Shown piece by piece: positions 1 through 8,681 of a stretch of DNA of 52,676 nt (positions within the stretch are counted from its first letter, which is position 1; every line of letters begins with the position of its first letter). A program made the translations under genes and the position numbers. This stretch comes from Myxococcota bacterium. GTDB lineage: Bacteria > Myxococcota_A > UBA9160 > UBA6930. A model generated the notes under the pieces. The model did no database searches, was not told the DNA's origin, and saw only the letters and a program-made list of their open reading frames with translations. Where the stretch lies: contig JASJCN010000002.1 in assembly GCA_030065975.1 (NCBI GenBank), forward strand, positions 1 to 52,676. The letters are read 5' to 3'.

Positions 1-741
1 CTCGTAGCTGTCGGCGTACCAGTAGCGCGAGGAGTCGGGCGTGTGGATCTCGTCGCACACGATCATCTGGCCGTCGGCGTCGATCCCGATCTCGTACTTG
101 GTGTCCACGAGGATGAGCCCGCGCTTCTCGGCCCAGCGCGTTCCGGCGGCGAAGAGATCCGCCGCCATGCGAGCCGCGCGATCGTAGGTCTCTTCGTCGA
201 CGACGCCCCGGGTGAGGATCTCCTCCCGCGAGGTCAGCTCGTCGTGCTCGCCCTTCTCCGCCTTGGTGGTGGGCGTGAGCAGGGGCTCGGCGAGTCGCTC
301 GTGCTTGCTCATTCCCTCGGGCAGCTGGTGGCCGCAGTACTGGCGCTCGCCGCGCTCGTAGGCCGTCCAGATCGAGGTGTTCGACACGCCCGTCAGGTAG
401 CCGCGGTACACGAACTCGATGGGCAGGATCTCGACCTCGCGCACCACCGACACGCACGGGTCCGGCACCGACAGCAGGTGGTTCGGTGCGACGTCGCGGG
501 TCTGGTCGAACCAGAAGGCTGCGAGCTGGTTCAGCACCTGCCCCTTCAGCGGGATGGTGCCGACCACCACGTCGAAGCAGCTGACGCGATCGGAGACGAC
601 GATGGTGCGACGCCCGTCGGCCACGTAGCTGTCGCGAACCTTGCCCTCGATGCGGTGGCCGAGGCCCTGGAGCGAGGTCGAAGCCAGGGTGCGGTCACAC
701 AGCGAGACGAGCAGATCGTTGTCGATGGGTGCATTTCCCAA
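1..741 (-). CDS. purC: SAICAR synthase (phosphoribosylaminoimidazole-succinocarboxamide synthase), 3' part outside window
   Basis: Purine biosynthesis enzyme that joins aspartate to CAIR with ATP. The visible 247 codons begin with a family-typical N-terminus ([20 protein letters not shown], then [20 protein letters not shown]) and reach the conserved block DTKYEIG followed by [13 protein letters not shown] near position 1. The reading frame runs off the left edge, so the C-terminus is missing. I chose a TTG start at 741-739 because it continues the conserved frame and a perfect AGGAGG (754-749) lies 7 nt upstream; no in-frame ATG is available nearby. It is divergent from the kinase gene, with a possible -10 (TACGGT) in the shared upstream region. 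Identification is secure; only the start codon is inferred. Confidence 0.95.
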   Translation of the reverse strand, partial: MGNAPIDNDLLVSLCDRTLASTSLQGLGHRIEGKVRDSYVADGRRTIVVSDRVSCFDVVVGTIPLKGQVLNQLAAFWFDQTRDVAPNHLLSVPDPCVSVVREVEILPIEFVYRGYLTGVSNTSIWTAYERGERQYCGHQLPEGMSKHERLAEPLLTPTTKAEKGEHDELTSREEILTRGVVDEETYDRAARMAADLFAAGTRWAEKRGLILVDTKYEIGIDADGQMIVCDEIHTPDSSRYWYADSYE

Positions 742-890
742 GGGGGATCCTCCTTCTGAGGTCGGGAGACCGTAGGGTTCCCGAAGCTTCAGCAACCGGC
801 AAGAGATCGCCACATTCCCCCGACCGGAAAGTCACGCTCAGCGATGCGCAATTTCTCAAGCGCAGAGGCGGATCGGCCGCTCTAGTGGCC

Positions 891-2321
891 GTGGCAGAAT
901 CCTCACATCCGGAGTCCGGGACCCTCCAGTCCTCGGCGGAGGCGGTGCTCGGGACGCCGGAGGAGGCCCCGCCGCCGGGCCGCGGCACGGAGCTTCGAGG
1001 ACGCTTCCGCTACCGGCTGGAGCGGCGGCTCGGCCGCGGCGCGTTCGGCTCGGTCTTCCAGGCCCGCTGCCTGGACTACGACTCCCGGCGGGACGACAGC
1101 CCGCCGGCGCGGGTGGCCGTGAAGATCCTGCGCAGCGCCCGCGGCCCGGGCCTGTCCATGCTGAAGCGGGAGCTCTCGGCGATGCTCGCCCTCGACGACG
1201 AGCGGGTGCCGCAGATCTACGACTGGTCCCTCGAAGGCAGCTACGCCTTCGTCGTGATGCAGTACTACGCGTCGGGCAGCCTGCGCGACGTGATGCCGCT
1301 GCAGGGGCCCGTCGAGGAGGAGGTCGTCTGGCGTCTGCTCGCCGACCTGCTCACCGCCCTCGATACCGCCCACCGCGCGTCGATCCTCCATCTCGACATC
1401 AAGCCGGCCAACGTGCTGCTCGGGGACGACGGCGGCTACGTGCTGACGGACTTCGGGGTCTCCCAGGCCTCGCGCATCGGGCGCGGCCTGCTGCCCATGA
1501 GCGTGGGCACCCCCGGCTATCAGGCCCCGGAGCAGCGCCTCGAGAAGTTCGAGCAGTACGACCTGCGGACGGATCTGTGGGGCGTGGGGGCCACCGCCTG
1601 GGCGCTGGCGACCGGCATCAACCTCGCCGAGCGCGACAACCTGGCCCGCAACGACGACCCCGACTCGATCTACGGGCTGCCTCCGCTCTCGGACTACCGC
1701 ATCTACTGCTCCCCGGAGCTCGAGAACACGATCATGAGCCTGCTGCGGCTCGACCCGGCCCAGCGGCCGGGCAGCGCGGCCGAGGTGCTGGCCCGGGTCG
1801 CCGCCAACGTCTCGGGCTCGCCCTTCCAGGCCGAGACCTTCGTGGCCACCCGGCGCAGCACGCTGTCCGACGAAGAGGTGGAGGAGGTGGTCGAGTCGCT
1901 GGTCGACCCGCTGCTGATGGCCCTGTGCCGTCAGCGGGGCTTCCGGCGCTTCATCGCCAAGTACGAGGATGGCGAGACGCTCTGCGGCGAGGGCGATCGC
2001 TCCTACTACGCCTTCCTGCTGCTGCGCGGCGACGTCTCGATCCTGAAGAACGGGCGGGAGACGGCGCGCGTCTCCGGCGAGGGCCGCTTCATGGGCGAGG
2101 TCGCCACCCTCGTCGGGATGCCGCGCACGGCCACCATGGTGGCCTCGGGCACGGTCTACGCCTGCGTGCTCAACGCGGCGGAGCTCGAGCGCTTCGTCAC
2201 CTGCAATCCCGCCATGGGCCTGCGGGTGATCCGCTCGTTCGCCCTGCGCCTGTCGCGCGCCCCGGGCGCGCGGAACGACGCGGCCGAGGACGACTTCCTG
2301 TCCCGCCTGCGCCGCACCTGA
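891..2321 (+). CDS. Ser/Thr protein kinase fused to a C-terminal cyclic-nucleotide-binding domain
   Basis: Predicted cytosolic signalling kinase of about 476 residues. The kinase part (about residues 35-310) has the glycine loop GRGAFGSVF, the ATP lysine K78 in VAVKIL, the catalytic loop HLDIKPANVLL (D169; HLD instead of HRD), DFG at 187-189 and a YQAPE activation-segment end. The last ~120 residues look like a cNMP-binding domain (FLLLRGDVSILKNGRETARV, GRFMGEVATLVGMPRTATMV), with the GE...R-T-A phosphate-cassette pattern. No transmembrane helix is visible, unlike many bacterial PknB-type kinases. Start is uncertain: GTG at 891 (or 885) removes an unconserved extension overlapping the purC leader, and neither has a convincing ribosome site. 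Likely regulated by nucleotide binding in cis, by inference from the fusion. It ends 31 bp from the convergent lysA. Confidence 0.85.
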   Translation: MAESSHPESGTLQSSAEAVLGTPEEAPPPGRGTELRGRFRYRLERRLGRGAFGSVFQARCLDYDSRRDDSPPARVAVKILRSARGPGLSMLKRELSAMLALDDERVPQIYDWSLEGSYAFVVMQYYASGSLRDVMPLQGPVEEEVVWRLLADLLTALDTAHRASILHLDIKPANVLLGDDGGYVLTDFGVSQASRIGRGLLPMSVGTPGYQAPEQRLEKFEQYDLRTDLWGVGATAWALATGINLAERDNLARNDDPDSIYGLPPLSDYRIYCSPELENTIMSLLRLDPAQRPGSAAEVLARVAANVSGSPFQAETFVATRRSTLSDEEVEEVVESLVDPLLMALCRQRGFRRFIAKYEDGETLCGEGDRSYYAFLLLRGDVSILKNGRETARVSGEGRFMGEVATLVGMPRTATMVASGTVYACVLNAAELERFVTCNPAMGLRVIRSFALRLSRAPGARNDAAEDDFLSRLRRT

Positions 2322-2352
2322 CTGCGCCGTTCCCGGAGCGGCGGCGGGAGGC

Positions 2353-3612
2353 TCAGACCGGGATCTTCTCGTCGGCGAAGATCGCCTCGAGGGACTGCCG
2401 GGCCCGGGCCAGGTGGGCCTTGCCGTCCACCACGAACACCTCGGCGGGCAGCGGCTTGGCGTTGTAGTTCGACGCCATCACGAAGCCGTAGGCCCCGGCG
2501 CACTCGATCAGCAGGTGGTCGCCGACGCGGGGCTCGGGCAGCCGCTGGGTGCGGACCACGCCGCCCTCTTCCTGGGTGAAGATGTCCCCGGACTCGCACA
2601 GCGGGCCGCCGACCACGATCTCGGACTCCGGCCGCGGCTCGTCGTCGCCGGGCGCGAGCGACATGGGGTGATAGGCGCCGTACATGACGGGCCGGGCCAG
2701 GGTGTTGAAGCCCGCATCCACCAGGGCGAAGGTACGCGCCCCTACCTTCTTGACCGCGCGCACCTCGCAGAGCAGCACGCCGGCCTCGGCCACCAGGAAG
2801 CGGCCGGGCTCGATCTCGAGGCGCACGGGGTGGCCGAACTCGGCCTCCAGGCGCTTCCGCGCCGCGTCCCAGTGGGCGAAGTAGGCGGCGGCGTCCAGGC
2901 TGGGATCGCCCTCGCGGTAGGGCACCGGGAGGCCGCCTCCGGCACTGATCGTGTGGATGGAGGGCCCGACCTCGCGAGCCAGCTTCTCCGCGGCTCCGGC
3001 CACGAGGGCCAGGTGCTCGAGGTCCGCCCCGCTCCCGATGTGCAGGTGCAGGCCGCCGACGACGAGCCCGTGCTGCTCGGCCAGGCGCGCCGCGTCGGCG
3101 AGCTCCTCGAACCAGATGCCGTGCTTCGAGTGCTCGCCGCCGGTGTTCGTCTTGCGGCTGTGGCCGTGACCGAAGCCCGGGTTCACGCGCAGGGTGACGT
3201 CGCCGCCGGACACGCGCTCGGCGTACTGGACGATCATGTCGGGCGAGCCGCAGTTGACGGCGATGCCGTGCTGGACGACGAGGTCGAGGGCGTCGCGGTC
3301 GAAGACGTCGGCGGTGTAGACGATGGGCGGCGCCTCGCCCTCCGCAGCGCGCGGGGCGTAGCCCGCCGCCAAGGCACGCAGGATCTCGCCCGCGCTCACC
3401 GCGTCCACCAGCGCGCCCTGGCGCCGCACCCAGTCGACCACGGCAAGGTTCGAGTTCGCCTTCTGCGCGTAGCGGATCACGTCGAACTCGGAGAGTGCCG
3501 CGACCTGCCCGGCGATGCGCTCGGCATCGTAGACGTAGGTGGGCGTGCCGAACTCCCGGGCGAGGTCGGCGACGGAGACCCCGGCGATCTCGTGGCGCAA
3601 GAGGCTTCGCAT
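2353..3612 (-). CDS. lysA: Diaminopimelate decarboxylase
   Basis: Last step of lysine biosynthesis: PLP-dependent decarboxylation of meso-diaminopimelate. At 419 residues it is full length for the fold-III decarboxylase family. The PLP lysine is K51 in YAQKANSN; HIGSG, the glycine-rich phosphate-binding SAGGGLP, EPGRFLV, the substrate-side CESGD and the late GAYGFVMASNYN motif are all present in order. Related PLP decarboxylases (ornithine/arginine or carboxynorspermidine) share the fold, but CESGD and GAYG favour LysA. It sits 42 bp downstream of the UDP-glucose pyrophosphorylase gene on the same strand, yet has its own possible promoter (TACCCT 8 nt before ATG), and no Shine-Dalgarno is visible. 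Confidence 0.92.
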   Translation of the reverse strand: MRSLLRHEIAGVSVADLAREFGTPTYVYDAERIAGQVAALSEFDVIRYAQKANSNLAVVDWVRRQGALVDAVSAGEILRALAAGYAPRAAEGEAPPIVYTADVFDRDALDLVVQHGIAVNCGSPDMIVQYAERVSGGDVTLRVNPGFGHGHSRKTNTGGEHSKHGIWFEELADAARLAEQHGLVVGGLHLHIGSGADLEHLALVAGAAEKLAREVGPSIHTISAGGGLPVPYREGDPSLDAAAYFAHWDAARKRLEAEFGHPVRLEIEPGRFLVAEAGVLLCEVRAVKKVGARTFALVDAGFNTLARPVMYGAYHPMSLAPGDDEPRPESEIVVGGPLCESGDIFTQEEGGVVRTQRLPEPRVGDHLLIECAGAYGFVMASNYNAKPLPAEVFVVDGKAHLARARQSLEAIFADEKIPV

Positions 3613-3620
3613 GGCGGCCG

Positions 3621-3626
3621 AGGGTA
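3621..3626 (-). promoter_or_regulatory. Possible leaderless-type -10 hexamer of lysA
   Basis: TACCCT on the minus strand ends 8 nt before the lysA ATG (3612). A transcript starting 6-8 nt downstream of a -10 box would begin at or next to the start codon. It is one of a recurring set in this window; taken alone it is weak. Confidence 0.35.
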
Positions 3627-3654
3627 CCGAAGGGGCGGGCCGGAGACAGCGGCC

Positions 3655-5058
3655 TCAGCCCCGCAGGCGGCTCCCGTCGGCGACGTCGAGGCGCTCGCCC
3701 GCGGGCGCCTCGACGGAAACGTCCCCCTCGACGACCACGTCCGCGCCGAAGTGCACGTCCCCTCGCACCCGCAGGCGACGGCAGCCGCGCAGCGAGGGCG
3801 GGCCCGCCTGGAAGTGGCGCTCCATGTCGTCCACGCGCTTGAAGTGGGCGGGGTCGAGGTCGACGACGATGCGCCCGGCCTCGAGGCCCGGCGCCGGAAC
3901 CACGCGCTCCGCCTCGTCGACGACGTAGGCGTCGGAGCGCACCACCAGGAGATCGCCCGTGGTCTTGACCGGTGCGAAGCGGTCGCCCTCGACGCGGATC
4001 GCAAGGGCTCCGTCGAAGACCGAGATCGCCGAGCCCATGGCGGTCTCGAGCTGGAGCACGCGCGGCGAGTCGGCGTCGGCGGGATCGATGGGCTTCTCGT
4101 TGCGGATCAGGGGGAGGGGCAGGACCTGCCGGTGACGCTCGAGGGCGGCGTGCAGCGCGCGGAGATCGAGCCACAGGTTGTTCGTGTTGAAGAAGCGCCA
4201 GCGCTCGATGTCCTCGAAGCTCGGTCGATCGGCGTCGGGACATTGGGCGACCTCGCGGAGCAGGAGGCCTCCGCCCTTCCCGCGCGCCAGGTGCCCGCCC
4301 TTGCGGTCGGCCTCGGTGCGGCGCTTGACCTCCATCGCGAAGGGCGCCCCGCTGGTGACGAACCAGCCGAGGATCGCCGGATCGAGCACCGCACCCAGGT
4401 TGTCGGCGTTCGAGACGAAGGCCTTCTCGAAGCCGCGCTCGAGCAGCGCCTCGAGCAGACCCGAGGTCACGAGGGCGGGGTACAGGTCCCCGTGGCCGGG
4501 AGGGCACCACTCGTGCTCGGGCTCCGCGGGCCAGCTGGCGGGGCCGAGGCCGTCGGCGAGGATGCGCGGCACCTTGTGCTGCAGGAAGTCGGGCGAGAGC
4601 CCGGCCGACAGGTCGCCGTAGGGCGCGAGCCGGGCCAGGGAGTCGGCCTGGGTGCGGAAGCTGTTCATCAGGATCAGCGGCACGTGCTGGCCGGTGCGCT
4701 TGCGCAGCGACTGCATCTGGCGCGCGATCACGTCGAGGAAGGTCGACTTCCCGCGGATCTCGAGCAGGGACTTGGCGCGCGTCATCCCCATGGACGTTCC
4801 GAGGCCGCCGTTGAGCTTGATCACCACGGTCTTCGCGAGGGCCGCGTTCCCGGCCTCGGTGGTTCCGGTGAGGCCGCGCGCCTCGGGCACGTCGTCGAGC
4901 GGCTCGATCTCGGAGTCGGGGATGCTCCCGTCCGACCCCGACCCGAGCTCGGCGTAGGCGCGCTCGAAGTTGCGGATCGCCACCTCGGGGAGGCCGGCCT
5001 CGCGCATCTTCGCGGCGAAGGGAGCGAAGGGGTCGTCGTTGCGGGTCCCGGTGCTCAT
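3655..5058 (-). CDS. UTP--glucose-1-phosphate uridylyltransferase (UGP2-type)
   Basis: Makes UDP-glucose from UTP and glucose-1-phosphate, the precursor for surface polysaccharides. At 467 residues it matches the eukaryote-like UGP2 family, not the ~300-residue bacterial GalU type. Motifs in order: nucleotide-binding KLNGGLGTSMG (residues 81-91) with K97 in RAKSLLEIR, NSFRT, PPGHGDLYPAL, FVSNADNLGAV, EVKRRTEADRKGG and FFNTNNLWLDL; the C-terminal third looks like a left-handed beta-helix (VRGDVHFGADVVVEGDVSV). The ATG at 5058 overlaps the stop of the upstream aminopeptidase gene by 4 nt (ATGA), so translation is probably coupled. It would supply sugar nucleotide for the glycosyltransferases further along the window (inference). 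Confidence 0.92.
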   Translation of the reverse strand: MSTGTRNDDPFAPFAAKMREAGLPEVAIRNFERAYAELGSGSDGSIPDSEIEPLDDVPEARGLTGTTEAGNAALAKTVVIKLNGGLGTSMGMTRAKSLLEIRGKSTFLDVIARQMQSLRKRTGQHVPLILMNSFRTQADSLARLAPYGDLSAGLSPDFLQHKVPRILADGLGPASWPAEPEHEWCPPGHGDLYPALVTSGLLEALLERGFEKAFVSNADNLGAVLDPAILGWFVTSGAPFAMEVKRRTEADRKGGHLARGKGGGLLLREVAQCPDADRPSFEDIERWRFFNTNNLWLDLRALHAALERHRQVLPLPLIRNEKPIDPADADSPRVLQLETAMGSAISVFDGALAIRVEGDRFAPVKTTGDLLVVRSDAYVVDEAERVVPAPGLEAGRIVVDLDPAHFKRVDDMERHFQAGPPSLRGCRRLRVRGDVHFGADVVVEGDVSVEAPAGERLDVADGSRLRG

Positions 5059-6389
5059 GCGGTGCCGCCCTCTCCGCGGAAGAAGGAGAGCAGCACCTGG
5101 ATCATGGGCTCGACGTCGGCGGCGCCGGCCATCTCGCGGCAGGAGTGCATCGAGAGCATCGGGTTCCCCACGTCGACGGTGCGGATGCCCACGCGAGCCG
5201 CGCTGATCGGCCCGATGGTCGACCCGCAGCGCAGGTCGCTGCGCGACACGAAGTGCTGGGGCTCGATGCCCTGCCCCCGACACAGGCTCTCGAAGAGACC
5301 GGCCGTCACCGCGTCGCTCGCATAGGCCTGGTTGGCGTTGGTCTTGATCACGGGGCCCGCGCCCAGCAGCGGAACGTGACCGGCATCGTGACGATCGGCG
5401 TAGTTCGGGTGCACGGCGTGGGCCATGTCGGCGGAGATCAGGAGCGAGCGGGCCGACGCGCGGGCCAGACCCTGCTCGTCGCCGTCCTTGGCGGCCCCGA
5501 CGTTGCGCGCCAGGGTGTCGGACAGGAAGGGTCCACCGGCACCGCGCGCACTCTGGCTGCCCACCTCCTCGTGGTCGTAGAGGACGACCATCTGGGTGAA
5601 GGGCACCGGCGGCTCGCTGCGCGCGGCGCACAGCGCCGAGAGCGCCGCGTGGCAGGAGGCCAGGTTGTCGAGGCGCGGGGCCAGGACGAACTCGCCGCGG
5701 CTCCCGGCCACCGTCGAGGGCTGGGTGTCGTACGCCATCAGGTCGAGGCCGCGAAGGTCCTCGGCGGCGAGCCCCGCGTGGCCCGCCGCGCGCAGCTCGG
5801 CGGCGACGAGCTCGGCCAGCGGCGGCGTCTCCTCGAGCCCGACCACCGGGAGCGCGTGCTTCTGTGCGTTGAGCTTGAGGCCGTCCGTCGCGATCTCGCG
5901 CGCGAGGTGGATCGCCAGGTTCGGCACCCGCAGGAGCGGCCGCTCGAAGTCGAGCAGCACCGACTGCACCCGGCCCTCGGCCTCGAAGGCCACACGGCCC
6001 GCGAGGGAGAGGTCGCGGTCGAGCCAGGTGTGCAGCAGCACGCCGCCGTAGGGCTCGACGGCGAGCTGGCGATAGCCCTGGGCGGCGACGTCGGCGCGGG
6101 GCTTCACCCGGAGGTTGGGCGAGTCGGTGTGGGCGCCGACGATGCGGAAGCCCGCCTCGGCGGGAGACACGCCGCCCACCACGAAGGCGGCGATGGATCC
6201 CTCGTCGCGCACCACGTAGCAGGCGTCGCCGGCGCGCAGCTCCCAGTGCGCGGCCTCGGAGAGCGCTCTGAAGCCCTGGGCCTCGAGCCGGCGGACGGCC
6301 TCGGCGACGGCGTGGTAGGGCGTGGGCGAACGATCGACGAACCGCAGCAGGTCGGCGACGCGATCGGTGGAGTCGGCGGGCGTGCTCAT
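5055..6389 (-). CDS. apeB: M18-family aminopeptidase
   Basis: Cytosolic dizinc metallopeptidase of the aspartyl-aminopeptidase family, removing N-terminal (typically acidic) residues. At 444 residues it is full length. Metal ligands and active-site motifs are in the expected order: AHTDSPNLRVKP (H87 metal ligand), LYDHEEVGSQSARGAGG (catalytic and metal acids), SADMAHAVHPNYADRHD, a GSTIGPISAARVGI loop and the C-terminal DVGNPMLSMHSCREM histidine. It overlaps the downstream UDP-glucose pyrophosphorylase by ATGA and lies 48 bp after the LLM oxidoreductase gene. The symbol follows bacterial usage for M18 aminopeptidases and is given by family, not by proven orthology. Confidence 0.9.
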   Translation of the reverse strand: MSTPADSTDRVADLLRFVDRSPTPYHAVAEAVRRLEAQGFRALSEAAHWELRAGDACYVVRDEGSIAAFVVGGVSPAEAGFRIVGAHTDSPNLRVKPRADVAAQGYRQLAVEPYGGVLLHTWLDRDLSLAGRVAFEAEGRVQSVLLDFERPLLRVPNLAIHLAREIATDGLKLNAQKHALPVVGLEETPPLAELVAAELRAAGHAGLAAEDLRGLDLMAYDTQPSTVAGSRGEFVLAPRLDNLASCHAALSALCAARSEPPVPFTQMVVLYDHEEVGSQSARGAGGPFLSDTLARNVGAAKDGDEQGLARASARSLLISADMAHAVHPNYADRHDAGHVPLLGAGPVIKTNANQAYASDAVTAGLFESLCRGQGIEPQHFVSRSDLRCGSTIGPISAARVGIRTVDVGNPMLSMHSCREMAGAADVEPMIQVLLSFFRGEGGTA

Positions 6390-6398
6390 GAGGCCGCG

Positions 6399-6404
6399 AT
6401 GATA
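6399..6404 (-). promoter_or_regulatory. Possible -10 hexamer just upstream of the M18 aminopeptidase
   Basis: TATCAT on the minus strand ends 9 nt before the ATG at 6389, inside the 48-bp gap after the LLM oxidoreductase stop. It fits the TANNNT pattern seen before other genes here but is at the long edge of the spacing range. Confidence 0.3.
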
Positions 6405-6437
6405 ACCACCTGCTCGGGCGGGCTCCGGCGCGAACCC

Positions 6438-7280
6438 TCAGGCCGGCCCCGAGCCGACGTGATCGTCGATCGCGCGTGTCGGCCAGCCGACGCCCCAGTC
6501 ACCGCCCATCTCGTCGGGGGTCACGCGGTCGAGCACCCAGGTCGCCCCGGCCTCTCGAAGCGCCGCCACGCGCCCGGCCGTTTCACCGCGATCGGCCGAG
6601 GCGGGGATCGCCACCACCACGTCGGCGGGACGCGGGCCCTGGGCCTCGAGGGCGCCGAGCACCCGGGAGAGCGCCTCCGGCTCGTCGACCAGCGGGAACA
6701 GGCCCTCGTAGCGGGTGGCCCGCCGCAGGGGTCTCGGGGCCGCTCCGAGGGCGGCGACCCAGATCGGGGGCCTGGGCCGCTGCACCGGGCGCGGCACGAA
6801 GCCCTCGCTGCGGATCCGGAAGTGCTCGCCGCGATGCTCGAAGGGCTCGCCCCCGAAGCACGCGTCGAGGATCGCGAGGCCTTCGTCGAGAAGGGCGCCG
6901 CGCTCGCGGGGATCCCTCACCTCCCCCAGATCGTCCCACTCGCAGGGGCGGCCGCTGCCGATCCCCACGCCGAGGACGAGCCGCCCGCTCGAGAGCTGGT
7001 CGAGCGCGACGCAGGCCCGGGCCAGCTGCCAGGGTCGGCGCCGCGGCAGCGGAGTCACCAGGGGCCCGATGCGCAGGCGGGAGGTCGCGGCCGCCACGGC
7101 CGAGAGCGCCACCCAGGGATCGACGAGCTCGGGCGCGCCCGGGCGGGCCACGTGGTCCCAGAGGAAGAGGCCGTCCCAGCCCGCGGCCTCGGCTCGGCGC
7201 GCCAGCTCGGCCAGGCGACGCGGGTCGGCGTAGCCCGAGCCGAAGTTGGGCAGGAAGAGCCCCCGAAGGGGAGCACTCAT
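6438..7280 (-). CDS. LLM-class flavin-dependent oxidoreductase
   Basis: Luciferase-like monooxygenase-fold enzyme of 280 residues that would use FMN or F420. Diagnostic stretches are LFLPNFGSGYADPRRLAELA at the N-terminus, AEAAGWDGLFLWDHV, RLRIGPLVTPLPRRRPWQLA, the SSGRLVLGVGIGSG flavin-phosphate region and FVPRPVQRPRPPIWVA. Substrate is unknown. The ATG at 7280 overlaps the stop of the upstream MFS transporter by ATGA, so the two are almost certainly co-translated; a transporter/oxidoreductase pair suggests handling of a small metabolite or antimicrobial (inference). Confidence 0.88.
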   Translation of the reverse strand: MSAPLRGLFLPNFGSGYADPRRLAELARRAEAAGWDGLFLWDHVARPGAPELVDPWVALSAVAAATSRLRIGPLVTPLPRRRPWQLARACVALDQLSSGRLVLGVGIGSGRPCEWDDLGEVRDPRERGALLDEGLAILDACFGGEPFEHRGEHFRIRSEGFVPRPVQRPRPPIWVAALGAAPRPLRRATRYEGLFPLVDEPEALSRVLGALEAQGPRPADVVVAIPASADRGETAGRVAALREAGATWVLDRVTPDEMGGDWGVGWPTRAIDDHVGSGPA

Positions 7281-8509
7281 GCCGGCTCCGCCTCGACCGC
7301 GAAGCGCTTCTCGAGCCGCCGCAGGGGCACGAGCGCCAGGGTCGCGAGCGCGATCTCCGACGCGCCCGCCACCAGGAAGGCCGCGCGGTAGCCGCTCACC
7401 GGGTCGGCCGGGTCCATGGCCAGCTCGGTCACGAGCCCGCCGGCCATCGGTCCGACGATGAAGCCCAGGCTCCCGGCCGCGTTGAAGGCGCCGAGCGCGG
7501 TGGTGCGAACCGACTCGGCCGAGAGCTTCGTCGTCATCACCAGGGATGGGACGAACATGACCGCGGCGGTGATCCCGAGCGCGAACATCAGCCACATCAG
7601 GGCATCGGGATGCCACCAGGTCAGGCTCGCGGTGCCGAGGCCGTAGAGCAGGCTGCCCCCGCACAGGAGCCAGGCCAGGGAGCCCCGCTCGGCGACCCAG
7701 CCGAACGGCACCGAGAAGAGCGCGAAGGGCAGCATGAAGACCGCGATCAACGGGCCGATGTGCGCGGACGAGACGTCGTGGACGTTGCGCAGGTACAGGG
7801 TGAAGGTCGTGGTGTAGAACCCGACCGTGAAGCGGTCGGCGAAGGCGAAGAGCAGCGGCAGCGCGACCTGGGGGGTGGATCGGATCAGGGGGAGGATCGC
7901 GCGGAGCCCGGGGCGCGACTCGCTCTCGCGCCCGTGCTCGCGCAGCACGAGGGCTGCGAGCAGCGCCGCCCCGACGGAGACCGCCGCTCCGGCATAGAGC
8001 GGCGCCAGGGGCCCGGAGCGGCCGATCACGCTGCCGAGCGGAGCCCCGATGGCGACGCCCAGGAGCATGCCGCCCCCCACCATGCCCATGATGCGCCCGC
8101 GATAGGCCTCGCCCCGGGCGCCGGAGGCCAGGGACAGCACCATCGAGAGCGCCACGATGTGGGTGCAGCCCTCGAGGAAGCGGATCGCGAGGAAGAGTCC
8201 GAAGTGGGGCGCGAGCGCGAGGCCCACGAACGCCAGCGCGTCGAGGAGCAGGGCCCCGACGACGATGGCGGGTCGCCGGCCGAAGCGATCGCCGAGCGCG
8301 CCGGCGATCGGGGCCGACAGGGCCGCGCCGATCATGTTGACGGACATGAACAGCGAGGTGAGGAAGTCGGAGACGGCGAAGCGTTCCTGCACCAGCTCGC
8401 GCAGGATCGGAACCGGCAGGGTGACCGGCACCAGGGTGAGGAAGGCGACCACGCCCGCTGCGACGATTCGCCACGTTCGCCAGCCCAAGACGAAGGCCCC
8501 TCGAGTCAC
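7277..8509 (-). CDS. Major facilitator superfamily transporter
   Basis: Inner-membrane secondary transporter of about 410 residues with roughly 12 hydrophobic segments. The first half carries the MFS signature between TM2 and TM3 (GALGDRFGRRPAIV) and an ITAAVMFVPSLVMTT/FNAAGSLGFIVGPMAGG region in the second half, typical of drug-efflux-like DHA1 proteins. I start it at GTG 8509: the frame is open further upstream, but that extension is Arg/Pro-rich and unconserved, and TACTTT sits 6 nt before this GTG as a possible leaderless promoter. It is followed by an overlapping LLM oxidoreductase. Substrate cannot be inferred. Confidence 0.87.
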   Translation of the reverse strand: MTRGAFVLGWRTWRIVAAGVVAFLTLVPVTLPVPILRELVQERFAVSDFLTSLFMSVNMIGAALSAPIAGALGDRFGRRPAIVVGALLLDALAFVGLALAPHFGLFLAIRFLEGCTHIVALSMVLSLASGARGEAYRGRIMGMVGGGMLLGVAIGAPLGSVIGRSGPLAPLYAGAAVSVGAALLAALVLREHGRESESRPGLRAILPLIRSTPQVALPLLFAFADRFTVGFYTTTFTLYLRNVHDVSSAHIGPLIAVFMLPFALFSVPFGWVAERGSLAWLLCGGSLLYGLGTASLTWWHPDALMWLMFALGITAAVMFVPSLVMTTKLSAESVRTTALGAFNAAGSLGFIVGPMAGGLVTELAMDPADPVSGYRAAFLVAGASEIALATLALVPLRRLEKRFAVEAEPA

Positions 8510-8515
8510 GCGCGC

Positions 8516-8521
8516 AAAGTA
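8516..8521 (-). promoter_or_regulatory. Possible leaderless-type -10 hexamer of the MFS gene
   Basis: TACTTT on the minus strand is followed by a 6-nt spacer and the GTG start at 8509. No Shine-Dalgarno is present between them. Confidence 0.45.
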
Positions 8522-8595
8522 CCGCGATTCTCGCGCGCGGGCCGGGACGACGGCGACGAGGTCGCTATGGTCTGCGCGGACTTTCGGTGAGAGGA

Positions 8596-8638
8596 ACGGG
8601 CTCCTCGGATGCGGCGACGCCGCGACCGCGGAGCCCGT
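8596..8638. repeat. Nested inverted repeat in the GST-MFS intergenic region
   Basis: The outer arms ACGGGCTCC (8596-8604) and GGAGCCCGT (8630-8638) are perfect complements and enclose an inner hairpin GCGGC-gac-GCCGC (8611-8623). It lies between the GST stop (8682) and the MFS start (8509), downstream of the GST gene on the minus strand, with no U-tract. It may be a factor-assisted terminator or RNA processing structure. The remainder of the 172-bp gap shows nothing else I can support. Confidence 0.5.
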
Positions 8639-8681
8639 CCTGCCTCGGGGCACCTCCCGGTCTCCCGACCGCCCGTGACAG

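Noticed and set aside
729-890. N-terminal extension of the kinase from 729, overlapping the purC start
   Set aside because: The extra residues are unconserved and the region is needed for the divergent purC promoter and leader; a GTG at 885 or 891 is more reasonable.
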